A program made the position numbers and the translations under genes. DNA of 64,000 nucleotides, taken from positions 2,728,001 to 2,792,000 of the forward strand of contig VCCP01000005.1 in assembly GCA_005765155.1 (NCBI GenBank), in the 5' to 3' direction. Source of the DNA: Zelopaecilomyces penicillatus (Eukaryota > Ascomycota > Sordariomycetes > Hypocreales > Pseudodiploosporaceae). Shown one piece after another: positions 24,501 to 38,100 of the stretch (the first letter of the stretch is position 1; each line of letters starts with the position of its first letter). The notes below the pieces were generated by a model. The model had not been told where the DNA came from. It saw nothing but the letters and a program-made list of their open reading frames with translations, and did not search any database.

Positions 24501-27500
24501 ATTAAATAAAGAGCATTTATAATTATAATAGAAAATAAGAATAAAATATTTTTATTATATTTATTAATTAAGGTTTTTAAATAAAGTATTATTATATAAT
24601 TAATAAATATAACCTTTAATTTAATATATATAATTATTATTAAAAAGTATTTATTTATATATTAAAATAATTAATAATTTAATAATTTTAGCTTTTTTAT
24701 ATTAAAAAATAAAGTAAAGTTATATTATAATAGATATTTATATATAAATTTAATAATAACAAATAGTATTTAATAATTTAATATAATAGGTATTATAATA
24801 TATAAGATATAAATACTACATATTTAAACTAATATATAGTTTTTATATATATTATTTCTTTTTATTTATTATTATAATTATAATATAAATAAATAAATAA
24901 AATAAATATAATAATAATTATATATTAATTATAATTAGTTTTAATTTATTTAATTATTATAATTAAATCTATAATTATAATTTTATTATTTATATATTTA
25001 TTAATATAGTCTTTATATAAGTTATTCTTATTAATTATAAATACCTTTTTTATATTAATAGGCTATTTTTATATTTAATTATACTTAAATTTAATATAAT
25101 TTAATATATAATTAATTAAAAATATATATTTTATTATAAAATAATAATCCTTTTTGTTTAATATTTAAATTAATTATAAAGCTTTAATAATAAAAAAGAT
25201 AATATTCTTATTATTATTATTTCTTAATTATAATATAATAGCCTTTTTATTATAAAGCTTAAAATTATAAATATTATAAATAATTATTAAAAATATTAAG
25301 ATTTTAAAGTTTAAAATATCTTAAAAGTTTAATATATAAACTAAAAAAAGATTAATTAGAATTAAATATATTATATATAAAAGCTATTGAAAATATATAA
25401 ATCTTTTAAAAGCTTTAATTTTTATAATCTTAATTTTTTTTTTAAATATCTTTAAATTTTTTTTTTAAATATTAAATTAATATCTTTAAATCTAGAATAA
25501 AAATAAAAATAAAAATAGAATTTAATTTAATTATTTTTATAAATATATTTAAATAATAATTATTTTATTATAATATATTTTATAGCTTAAGATTCTTAAT
25601 TTAAATAATAAAGAATTAATAATATTTATTAATATAATATATATATTAAATATTTTTAAGGTTTATTTTTAAAACCTTTTTAATATAAAACTAAATAAAG
25701 ATTAATATTAATAAAACTATATATTTTATTAAATTTAAATTATAATTTAATAATATAAAGATTATATTTAATTAATTTTATTATTTTAATAATTATTTTA
25801 ATAATTTTATTAATATATTTTAATATTATAATTCTTTTGTTTTATTTAATATATATTTTTTATTCTTTATATATTAATAAATTTTAGCTCTAAAAAATAA
25901 TATATTAAAAGGTCTTTTAAAAACTCTTTTTAAGATATAATTTTATATTTTTATATTTTAAATCTTTTATTATTAATATATTTATAATATAGGGTTTATA
26001 GCTTATGATATTATAAAACGCTTTAAAAATATAAGGCCTTTTCTATTAATAAATAAATTCATAATAAATTAATTCTTTAATAAATAATATAATAAATAAT
26101 AAATAATAAATCTAGCTTATATTTTATTATTATTAAATATATATATTTTTTAATAGCTATAAATACTTTTTATTATATATATATATATATACATACTATT
26201 TGAATTTAATAAGCTTTATAATTTATAAAAGTCTTTATTAAATAACTTATATAATTATAAAAGGTTTTATATTAAAGATTTATATTAATAATTTTATTAT
26301 TAATTATATAAGAAATATTAATAACTAAACAAATAAAAGAAAGCTAGAAAAATTATTAAAATTATTAAAATAATTTATTATTAGCCTTAATCTTTATAAT
26401 ATCTATTAATAAGATTATATAAATAAGAAAAAAAATTAAAATAAATGTATAATATTATTTATTAATAATATATAAAGCTTTTTATTAATATATATAAAGC
26501 TTAAAAATATAATAATAAAAGATTAAAAATAATATATTTAAATTAATAAAAAGAGTTTAATTTTAAAGGAAAAAGCTTAAAGATATACATAAAAACCAAG
26601 AATATCTTTATTTAAATATTAAAATAAAGCTTTATATAAGCTTTAAATTAAAAAAAAGATAATTATTTAATTAATATAAAATATATATTAAAAACTTAAT
26701 AAGCTTTTAATTTTATTTTTAAATAATTAAAGATTATTAATAATAAATTAATTATTTTATAAGAAATAAAAATTAATTATTTAATTAATTTTTATATAAA
26801 TTCTTTTAAAAAAAGATAATAAGAATAATAATAATATTAAATTAATAAAATATATAAGGAATTATATAAAATATAGAATAATTAATATTATAAGAATTTA
26901 AAGATAATATCTCTTTAATATTATTATTATTTTATATAATATTATATAATATAAAGCCTTATAATCTAGCTTAATATAATATATAAAGTTATATAAATAA
27001 TAAATAAAAGATTTAATAATATAATAATAATTAAATTTATTATGTAGTTTTATATATAGTTTTATATATAGTTTTATATATAGTTTTATATATAGTTTTA
27101 TATATAGTTTTATATATAGTCTTATATATAGTCTTATATATAGTCTTATATATAGTCTTATATATAGTATTATATATAGCCTTATATATAGCTTTAGATA
27201 ATAATAAATAATATTAAATAGCTTTTTTATATAATTTAAATAATTATAAGAGTAATATATTATAATACAATTAATTTATATTTATATATATTAAATTAAT
27301 ATAGTATTAATAGATAAATATATCTTTTTTATTAATATATTATAATAATCTTTTATTATTTTAAATATTTAGGTATTTTAAGGATTTTAAGTTAATTAAT
27401 AATAAACCTATTAATTAATTATTTAAGGGCTTTATATAAAGATTATATTAATAGATATATAATTATTTAAAATAAATATATTTATATTTTATAAGACTTT

Positions 27501-28210
27501 AATAAGATAATATAATATAAGAATATATTATTAAAATATTTAAATAATATAAATCATAATATTTAATTTAAAAAGAAATTTTCTAATTAAAGGATTTTAA
27601 TTATAAATATATTAAAGATTTAAAAGATTATTTAATAAAAGATTATTTATATATAATAATATTAATTTAAAAAAATATTAAAGTTAAATTATATATTAAA
27701 TTATTAAATATAATAAAAAGAATCTAATTAATAAGTTTTAATTTTAAGAATATTTATATTATATAATAAATATAATATTATAATAAAAATATATTAAATA
27801 TATATATAATTCTTATTATTTTTAATATTATTTTAATTATTATTAATATTATTATTTTTTAAGGAAATAATTTAAAGCCTTTTTATATTAATTATTATAT
27901 TATTTATAGTTTTATAATCTTTTTTATTAAAATTTTAATTTATATTAATATTAAATTATTATATAAGTATATATATATTAATAAAAAAATATTATAAATA
28001 TATTTAATAAAATATAAAATAATTATTAAATTATTAATTATAAAGTTAAAAATTAGATTTAAAATAATTTTAATATTATTATAAAAAGTATAACTTTATT
28101 AATTATAAATTAAAATATATTAAATAAATATTATTATAATAAAATATATATTAAAGATTTATAAAAATAGAATATTAATGATAGAAATATAATATAAAAA
28201 TAAAAGTTAA
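24501..28210. other. AT-rich filler right of gene island
   Basis: Nearly pure A/T sequence with stops in all frames. It includes an (AT)n tract near 26176-26193 and the 12-bp array listed separately. The stretch near 27360-28000 has a coding-like texture (runs without TGA), but I could not assign a domain. Likely old, heavily mutated transposons. Confidence 0.6.
27046..27192. repeat. 12-bp tandem repeat, about 12 copies
   Basis: The unit TTTTATATATAG is repeated in register. The second half of the array carries C in place of T (TCTTATATATAG), so there are two blocks of variants with a clean switch at about 27120. Confidence 0.9.
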
Positions 28211-28418
28211 TAAATTATTAAAACCTTAAAAGGGCTTTATAAAAGGCTTATATTATATAGCCTTTAATATATATATATATAGCCTTTCTTTTATAATAAA
28301 AAAAAGCTAAAGATTAAGCTTTTTATTATATCTTATCTATTTATTATTATATAATAAAATAAATATTATTTTTAATCTTTTTTACTCTTTTTATAATCTT
28401 TTAACTTTAATTATAATA
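28211..28418 (+). repeat. Gypsy-1 LTR in truncated copy
   Basis: Aligned with the 219-bp LTRs at 3203 and 17315 but slightly shorter (208 bp) and more strongly mutated. No partner LTR was found to its right. Confidence 0.75.
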
Positions 28419-29912
28419 AATTAACCTTTTTTATCTTTTTTTTAAATAAAAGGATTATTAAAATTAAGAATAAAAATAAAATGAATAATAAGCTTAAATT
28501 AATCTTAAAAACCTAAATAATAATTAATAATATTATAGCTTTATTAAGAATTATTAAATAATCTTTAATTTAATAAGATTAATATTTAGCTTAGATATAT
28601 ATTTAATATTTAATTAGCTTTAAATATTTTATTATTACTTTTTTAATTAATTTATTATAAATAAATCTTATTATTTATTTATAATAAACTAATTAAAAGA
28701 TAATAATAAAAATAAGAAAAATAAGAAAATAGAATGTTTAATTAATTATATTTTAAAAAATTAATTTAAATATAATATTAAACCTTTTAGAATTAAAGGA
28801 TTTAATTATTCCAATTTAATTATTTTATATATTCAGTTATAAAAAAATAAAAGAATTAAAAGAATATTATAATAATATTTAAATTTAAGCTTTTTTAATA
28901 TTAAAATATTAAAGGAAATCTTAAATTAAATTATAAATATATTTACTTTAATTTAATATATAATATATAAGAATCCTTATAAATTTCTAAAAAAGTATAT
29001 ATAAAATATAATCTTTAATATTATTTATTTTTAAAATAATATATTTAATTAATAAATTAATTATTTTTATATTAATTATTTAAAAGATATTAAAGATATT
29101 ATTTAAATTATATTAATATATTAATTATTAAATAATTAAAATAATAATTTAATATATTATTATAAAGCTCTTAAAAAATTAAATTAATATTAATAACTCT
29201 TAAATTAAACTTTTTTATAATATATTTATATATATAAATATCTTATAAATAAGCTATAAAAATTATTATCATTAAGCTATTATTTAACTTATATATATCA
29301 TATAAAGAGTATTAAATCTGTTATAAATTATGATTATAAATAATAGTTTATTTATTATTTAAAAGTAATTGTTTTAAATAAATATTTAAAAGAATCTATA
29401 TTATTATAATAAAGATATAATATTTATAAAGACTTTTTTTAAAGGCTATAAAATAAAGGTATTAATTAAAAGAATATAAATTAAAAGAAATTAATAATGA
29501 TAAAATAATAGCTTTTTTTAATATATTAGATATTATAATTATAATAATATATATTATAAGATAATTTATTAAACTTTTAATTACTTTATATATAAAAGTA
29601 TATATTATACTATAAAATCTTATAATTAATTTAATAAAAATAAATGAAGAATAATAGTTTTATTAATAGGTTTAATATAAACTTTAATATTAATTATTTT
29701 ATTTTTTAAATAATAAAAAAGAAGAAAATAACAATATTTATTATTAAATAATAGCTAGGCTTTTATTTGATCTAGAATTTAATATATATATTATTAATTT
29801 AAAATTATTAATATATTTTAATTATTTTAAAAAAGGTATATTATGAAAAATAATATATAAGAGTATTAAATTTCTTATATATAAAAGAATTATAAAATTT
29901 CTAAAATATAAT
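28211..29912 (+). mobile_element. Truncated second copy of Gypsy-1 (LTR plus gag region)
   Basis: Follows Gypsy-1 from its LTR (28211-28418 matches 3203-3421) through the leader and gag to about the point equivalent to 5010. It then stops abruptly. It is more AT-rich than the first copy: G and C kept at 3203-5010 are largely T and A here (for example GGCCTTCTCC becomes AGCCTTTCTT). Reverse transcriptase, integrase and the 3' LTR are absent. The right edge joins a different dispersed repeat. Confidence 0.8.
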
Positions 29913-30260
29913 AAGCTGGTTTTATTATTATTATAAATAGATATTAAGAATAATATTAATAAACTTAAAGAAGAAGAAAAGTCTTTATTTAAATCTCTAT
30001 TTTTATATTAATAAAGCTTAAATTAGATTTATCTTATATTTATAATTAAAGCTTAAGCTTATAATACTTAATTAAATAATAAATCAGCTTAAATAAAGCC
30101 TAGATTATATAAGATATAAATAAAGCTTAAGCTTATAATATATTTATTTAATTATCTTTTATATATATATATATCTTTTAAATATCTTTTAATAATTAAG
30201 TTTATTATATATTTATTATTATTTTATATTAGATTTAATAAAAGTTTAATTTATTTTATT
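29913..30260 (+). repeat. Unnamed dispersed repeat R, copy 1
   Basis: Begins about AAGCTGGTTTTATTATT at the broken end of the truncated Gypsy-1 copy. It matches 63631-63890, sharing TATTAAGAATAATATTAATAAA, an AAGAAGAAAAG-like purine run and repeated AAGCTTAAGCTTATAAT. It may be part of an LTR or of another transposon. No coding sequence is recognised. Confidence 0.6.
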
Positions 30261-31174
30261 AGATTTTAAAAAAAGATTACTTTATAAATCTTTTTAGTTT
30301 TATTTTACATTATTATTATCTTTTTATTATTATTATAATGTATTTTATTATTATTACTTTATTATTTTTTTATTTATTATTTCTTTTTTTATATTATTAT
30401 TAATATTCTTTTTATATATTTTATATTTCTTTTACTATTTTATATTATTATTATATTTTATTTTTATATTTTAATAATATAAGAATTATTTTATTTTAAT
30501 AAACTTTAATAATATTAAATAATCTTTTAATAATTACTTATATTAATATTATTAATAATAAATTCACTTTTAATTAAAAATAAAATAAATAATAATTAAA
30601 TTAATTTCTTAATATATTTATATAAATTTTATTTTATATTTTATGTTTTTTATTATTATAATAATATCTTTATTATATTATAAATATATATTATATTATA
30701 AATATATATTATATTATAAATATATATTATATTATAAATATATATTATATTATAAATATATATTATATTATAAATATATATTATATTATAAATATATATT
30801 ATATTATAAATATATATTATATTATAAATATATATTATATTATAAATATATATTATATTATAAATATATTTTAAAAAATAAAATAAATATTCTTTTTAAA
30901 TAAATAAAGTATCTTTATTATTTTTATTAATAATATTTCTTTAATTAAAAGAATTATATTATATATATTAAATTAATATATTTTAAAAGTATTATTATAA
31001 CTTATATATAAAATATAAATAAAATAATATTATTATTATTTAAAATCTTAAATTCTTTATTTATTTAAAGGCTATTATAAAGATATTTAAAGATAATTAA
31101 TATTTTTTTAAATTTAATTAAGTTTAAAATAAAAATACTTTAATAAAGAAATTATAATACTTAATACGTTAATA
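30261..31174. other. AT-rich filler before the large retroelement nest
   Basis: A/T sequence with pyrimidine-rich runs near 30300-30450 and an 18-bp minisatellite. No gene was recognised. Confidence 0.55.
30673..30870. repeat. 18-bp minisatellite, 11 copies
   Basis: Eleven consecutive units of an 18-bp A/T sequence (TTATATTATAAATATATA in one register) without visible variation. Because 18 is a multiple of three, the array creates a chance open frame with a repeating LYYKYI hexapeptide. It is not a gene. Confidence 0.95.
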
Positions 31175-31572
31175 TTTTAATAGCTGGGTTAAACACACCC
31201 TTTTGCTAGTTAATTAAGTTATAGTTATATAAGCTATACTTAAAGGGATTAAACTATATAAATAGATAGGCTATACCCAGGCCATTTAAATAGATAGATA
31301 TTATCGAATTTAAGTTTTTTTTCCCCCTTCTACCTAAGAATTTTCTAATATATTCAAAAGACTAGCTATTAAAAAACTATCTTCTTTATTTAATTAGTTA
31401 TAGGATAATCAATTAATCCCTTAAATTTAATTTATTATATTATTACTTTATAGCTTTTCTTATCTATTTAATCCTTATAAACTATATTAACTATATAACT
31501 ACCCTAAAATCATCCTATAATTCTATAAGTAATATTAATATTATTATATATATTGTTTTCTTTTTATTAAAA
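31175..31572 (+). repeat. Gypsy-2 LTR A (398 bp)
   Basis: One of six copies with nearly identical length. It starts TTTTAATAGCTGGGTTAAACACACCC and ends TTATTAAAA. The short inverted ends fit TTTTGAT...ATCAAAA before mutation. Interior sequence homologous to that next to LTR E follows, so A is a 5' LTR. Confidence 0.9.
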
Positions 31573-34500
31573 TTAATAATTAAGATAAAGGGATATCTTA
31601 TTTACTTTATTATTAAAAGGATTAATTAATACTAGATTAATAATATAATATATTTAAGGGTACTTTTAAGCTATTATAAAAACTAATCTAAGAAGAATTA
31701 TTATAGATACCCTTATAAGACCTTCTAACTAATATAATCAAGAGATACCTTTAAGGATAATAGCTTAGAAATCTAGAAATAAAAAAGCCAAGCTTATTTA
31801 TTAAAAGACCTAAAGTTTATAAAATAAGGATATTATATACTATTCTAATTAAATAATAAGGTATTATTAATTTGTTTTTTATTAGAATCTAATATTATAG
31901 AATATTAAATTATTAAAAGAAAAAATAAAGGAATATTTAATCCTAAGATAAGCTTTTATCTAGAATATATATAAAAGATAACTTATATATTAAATATTAG
32001 ATTAAAAAGGCAAAGTATTTTAAATTTATTAATTTTACTTAATTAAAATATAAATAAGTATAGAAAGAACCATTATAAATAATCAGCTTATATAACTTTT
32101 AATATTAATCACCTAATTAATAATAAATAGTATTAGCTATATATTAACCCTTAGTTTTACTTTTTTATATTATAGATTAGTATTCTAATAATTTAGCTAA
32201 TCTTAGGAAATATTTTTATCTCTTTTCTCTTTTTATAGATCTTATCCTTAATATTAAAGAAGCTTCCTATTTAGGAATGATTTTAATATTTTAAAAATAA
32301 GATATTATTTAATTATAATAATATAAGAATTACTATCCTTAATTTAAATATAATACCTATCCTTAAAGGAAAGATTTTATATTAATACTAGGATATAATT
32401 AATAAAATATTATTATATAAGAGTTAAGATAACTCCTTCTTAAACTAGATATCTAAATACCTTTATAATAGGAAGCCTTTATTATTATTTAATTTTCTTA
32501 ATATACTATTAGCCCCTGATTTAAGTAGATACTCTCTATATTAAAAAAGAAAATCTTTAAATAACTCTAACTCTATTATTAGAATTATTACTTCTAAGAT
32601 TATTATCCTTAATATCCTTATTTTAAATATTCCTTTACCTAGTATAATATTTATTATAAATTCTAATAACCCTTTCCTTAATAGATAAGGCTTATAATTA
32701 ATTAATTAATTAAAAGATAATATTATTAAGAGTTTTTAATAAAGTATTATTAAGATTAATATTATTTTCCTTAATAATCTTAAAGATATCCTTATTATAA
32801 ATAAATCTAAAAGATATATTATTAATCTTAAGCTTATTAAATACTTTAATAAAACTAATATTATTAAATACCTTTTAAACTATAAGCTTAAAATAAAAGA
32901 TAATAATATAATTAATAAAAAAAAATATAATTACTTTATATATTATATAATTAATATTTATAAAGATATTATTTAAGGATTTATTTATAATCTTTTATAA
33001 ATAAAAGCTAAAAAAGTATTAAAGAATTATTTCTTTTAAAAAGATTTATAATAATTAAGATTATATAAAGATTATTTAAAAGCACTTAAATAATAATATC
33101 TAAAGTCTATTAAAGATATTCTAGATTAATTTAATAGGTATAGATTCTATACTTCCTAATATAATTTAAATTAAAAGGATTTAAAACCACTATCTTATAT
33201 ATTATATAAGACTATATTAATAAGGTTTCTTATTAAGATTATTTAAGTAAATTCTATTAATAATCCCTATAAACTTAAAAAGATATTATATAAGTAGCTC
33301 TAGAGATACTTTAATAATTAAATAATTATTAGATTAACTATTAAATAATATAAGATTTTTAATAATCTTAGGAATTAAATAAATATAATTATTATTAGAG
33401 TAATACTTAATTAAATCATTATAATAAAGAATCTAATTATATAGGATCTTTATTTTAAAGAAAAGTTCTTTTTAATTATTACTAAGATTATATCCCTTAA
33501 AACCAAGCTGATAGATATAAAGGAATTAATTAAGCTTATTAATAACCTTAAGATTAATATAGCTATTAAAGAAGATATTATTTAAATAATTATTAAAATA
33601 TAAGTAGGTATTAATATATATATTAATAAGGATTTATAATATAAAGGCTTAATAAGTTTTTTATTTAATTAAATAATATTTAATTTTAATAATAATAAGG
33701 ATTTTAATATCTTCTCTCTTTAAAAGAGATAGGATAAGAATAATTATTAATACTATAATTTATTAAGCTATTTTCTTTTTTATTATAATAAATTAATATA
33801 TAATATTAAATTTAAGTTCTATATATATAATTTATATATTAGAATATTAAATCTAGAATATATTATAAATTAAAGTATAATTCCTTCTATTATTATATAA
33901 TAATTCCTTAAGATAAAAGGATACTATTAGAAGCTTATAATAGCTTAAGCTATTAATTTTCTTAATTATATAGTTATATCTTTTATCCTCTTAATTAAAG
34001 TTAAAGCCTTTTAATACTTTAAATAAGTATTAAATAAATATAAAGGTATAATCTTTAGAAAATATATTCTTTATCTAGGCCTTAAATAATAACCTATAAA
34101 GTTATAATACTTAGATATTATATCTAATAAAAATATAATCTAAACTTCTTTTATATTATTCTTTTAATATAAAGATATAAAGAATTAAATAGTATTAATA
34201 TATATAATTAATATAAATACTAATAAAGAGAAAAGATAAAGAGATAATAATAAAGAGTTAATTAAACCTTTAACTATTATATATTAAGAGCCTATTTTTA
34301 AGGCTATTTTAATATTAAATAAGATAATACCTTCTAATCTAATAACTATACCTAAGAATATATTATAAATAATAAATTAAAGTATAAGATTTCCTTACTA
34401 TTAATTAAAACTAAAGAAAACCTTATTTATAAAGATAATTATTATATTACTTTATATATTAATTAATCTTAATCCAAAGCTTAAAATAATTATAGGCTAG

Positions 34501-34724
34501 GATCTACTGGATTAAGCTAAAGATATAATAGAAATCCTCTATATCCTTAGGAATAAATTAAATAATCCTATATCTTTAATAAAACTAAAGAATATAATAG
34601 AAGTAATTTAAGTTTATTTATAGATAAGATATAATAAAGCCTTCTTTAATAAGCTAACTAAATAACTATATATCAGTATTATAGCTATAATTAAGATATA
34701 AGAAGAAGCCCCTCTTAATTATAG
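31573..34724 (+). pseudogene. Gypsy-2 (A-F) leader and gag region
   Basis: Matches the complement of about 58453-55300 in the complete minus-strand element. Coding texture is present (stops almost only TAA/TAG), but no gag motif can be named after this much mutation. It is interrupted at 34724 by solo LTR B. Confidence 0.6.
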
Positions 34725-35121
34725 TTTAATGGCTGGGTTGAACACACCCCCTTGCTAGTTAACTAAGCCATAGCTGTATAAGCTGCACTTAAAGGGATTG
34801 AACTGTATAAGTAGATAGGCCATACCTGGGCCATTTGAATAGGCAGATATCATCGAATTTAAGTTTTTTTTCCCCTTTCTATCTAAGAATTTTCTAGTAT
34901 ATTTAAAAAACTAGCTATTAAAAAGCTATCTTCTTTATCTAATTAGTTATAGGATGATTAATTAATCCCTTAAGTCCAATTTATTATATCGCTGCTTTAT
35001 GGCTTTTCTTGCCTATTCAATCCTTATGGACTATACTAGCTATATAACTACCCTAAAATCACCCTATAGTTCTATAGGTGGTATTAGTGTTGTTGTGTAT
35101 ATTGTTTTCCCCTTATCAAAA
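34725..35121 (+). repeat. Solo LTR B (397 bp) inside the A-F element
   Basis: The best preserved LTR of the set: it keeps AACACACCCCCTTGCTAGTTAAC and GGTATTAGTGTTGTTGTG. The sequence before it (CTTAATTATAG) and after it (ATAGCCAGTATTAAATAG) join into the continuous sequence present near 55300 of the complete element. The insertion site is therefore empty there, and ATAG is duplicated. No internal element sequence accompanies it, so it is a solo LTR left by recombination. Confidence 0.85.
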
Positions 35122-38100
35122 TAGCCAGTATTAAATAGTATTATCCAATCAAGATTAAGATAATATAGATCTATTAAGCTTATATAATTTCTATATTCCA
35201 AAACCAATTAAAGATAATCTCTATAATAATATAAGCTTCTCTTCTAATAAAATACTTTATAAGATTATTTAAATATACTTAAATAGTTATTGATTATCAA
35301 ATATATAATAAATATTTAAGATCTAAGTTAGGATTAATTCTTAAGAAGAGAAAGTAATAAATATACTTATTAATTCAAGCTCTAAAAGTAATATTATTTT
35401 AAAATCATTAATTAAGAAATATAAGATTAAATATAATCTAATTAAGATTAAAATAATATTATTCTCTAAATAGATTATTTAAATAATTAAGGAAATAAAA
35501 GTTTAATTTTATATAAGAATCATTTAGATATCTATTTATTTATATATAATATTAAATAGAATTATAATACCCTTTATCCTAGGGATATTATTTATTAAAA
35601 TAGTTAAGCTATTATTTAATTATTCTTAGAAGGGTAGAGATTTATATATATAATATTAAATAAGATAAGTATAAGTAATTACTTTTATTATAGGTATTAT
35701 TTATTAGGAATAAAATAAACCTAATTCCTTAAAAAACTAAATATTAATTATATTATTAAAGATATAATTAATAATAAGGAATTAATTAATCTAGAATAAT
35801 TCTTTAAGGATAATAAAGAAATATTAATAAAGCTTAACTCTAATAATAATAAAATAATTATTAAGAGTATATTAATAGAATCTATAAAGTAATATATTAA
35901 AGCTTTAAAAGTAGCTAAGATTAAATTAAACTCCTTAAAAAAAAAGAAAAAATCTAAAAGAAAAAGAATATATTAATTATATAATCTCCTTAAGGTATAT
36001 ATTTATATCTTATATAAAAAAAAAACTAATAAAATTAATCCTATTAATAATATTCCTTTAGATAGATCTATATCTAATAATAACTTATTTTAAAAAAAAT
36101 AAAAATAAAAGAAAATAAAAGAAAGAATTAATTTAGATATACCCTTTATTAAATATATTACTTTAAAGTTCTTTAATATACTTAAGAGATCTTAACTTTA
36201 TAAAGAATATTTTAAGGAAATCCTTTCTTAAACTAAGGATATATTAATCTAATAAAAGACTAATATTTTCCTAGAGATTCTTTATAATAAAGAATAGGCT
36301 TTATCTTAATAATTTAAAGAAAGTGAAATACTTAATCTATTAAATATATCTTCTTAAATTATTAAAATAATTCTTTATTTAATCTAATAGATATATTCTA
36401 TCCCTATTCTATAAGGATTAAAAATAAAAGCTATAAAATTATTAAAGATATACTTTAAGAATTATATATTAAAAGAGTCTTATATCTCTTATAAGAACTA
36501 ATATTTCTTTATTAAGAAAAAGGATTAGAGATTTGATTTAATTAATACTATTATAAAATATAATATTATTATTCTTAAAGATATATTTATCTCTTTTAAT
36601 ATTAATTCCTTTAATAAAGATTTCTCTATATATACTATACTTTTATTATTAAATTTCTTTTCTAACTATAATTAAATCCTATTAAATAAAAAGAATAAAG
36701 ATTTTATTATATTTTCTTTTATTATTAATCTTTTAAGGATATATATACTCTTTTAAGGTATTATAAATTCTATAGCCTAATTTATAAGAATTATAATTTA
36801 AATATTATTTAATCTTATCTTAGATAATTATAAACCCTTCCTTAATAATATTATTATATATAAGCTATAATCTATTTATAATAATAAAGAGATTCTTTTT
36901 AAGGTATAGAAATATATACTTAAATATTTATAGAATCTTAATAAAATCCTTCTTAATATTAAACTCTTTAAATATATAATATTAGAAAGGAAATCAAGAT
37001 ATTATTAAAATATAATTATTATTATTAGATTTCTTTATAGAATATCTAAAAGGAAACCAGCTAAAAAAAAGATTATTAAAATCCTAGAATAGCTTATTTA
37101 TTATAATATAATAGATATTAAAACCTTTCTTAGATTTATTAATTATTATTAAATTTAAATATATAATTTTATTATTATTACTCTCTCTTTTATTACTCTA
37201 TTATAAAAAAAACCCTTTTAAAAATAAAAAGAATTATAATTAAAGATAATAACTAAGCTTAAGGATATAATAATAACTATCTCTATTCTAATATTATTTA
37301 ATCTCTTTAAAAAGAGTAAAGAAATTATATTTATAATAGATATCAGCCTTAAAGGATAAGAAATAGTTTTAATATAAATCCTAGATAAATAATAATATTC
37401 AATTAGATTCAAAAGTGATTATTAGAATAAGGCTAAATATAGCTATAATATAATAAAGCAAGAGTATAAGACTATTCTCTTTATATTCTAAAGGCTTAAA
37501 GGATATATCTATAATATATAATTTACTTTAAAGATAGATATATATATCCTTATATATTAGCTTAATAATACTATTTATAATATATTAAATAGTTTTATTA
37601 TTTACTGGATTAGTTATATTATATTATTTAATTTTATTATTAAATATATTCCTAGAAAAAATAATAATATAATAAATAGATTTTCTTAGAAAGGATTAAA
37701 GCTATTTAATTAAATAAATATTAAAATTAATAAGGATTTAAAGGATATAATTAATATATATCTTAGATTAATATAATTAAATATATTAAAACCTGGATAT
37801 TCTATAGAATCCTAGTAGATTATTAGATTCTTATATTTATTAAAGAGACTATCTAATCTTAATAGAATATAATTTAAGATATTATATTAGAAAGCTTAAA
37901 GATTCTTTATTAAGAATAGAAAACTTTAATTAAGGCTAACTTATAAAAGAAACTATCCTATATTAATTATTAATAACTTATCTATCTATAAAAAATTAAT
38001 AATAAGCTATTATATAGCCTAAAGATATAAAAGTAAAGCAATTATCTTTAAAACTCTCTTTAATAGATATTATTAAAGAAAGATATAGAATAATATTTCC

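Noticed and set aside
30643..30903. 86-aa open frame with repeating LYYKYI
   Set aside because: It is the 18-bp minisatellite read in frame, not a gene.
37218..37412. 64-aa open frame on the minus strand
   Set aside because: It is antisense to the Gypsy-2 RNase H region in AT-rich DNA. The composition alone explains it.
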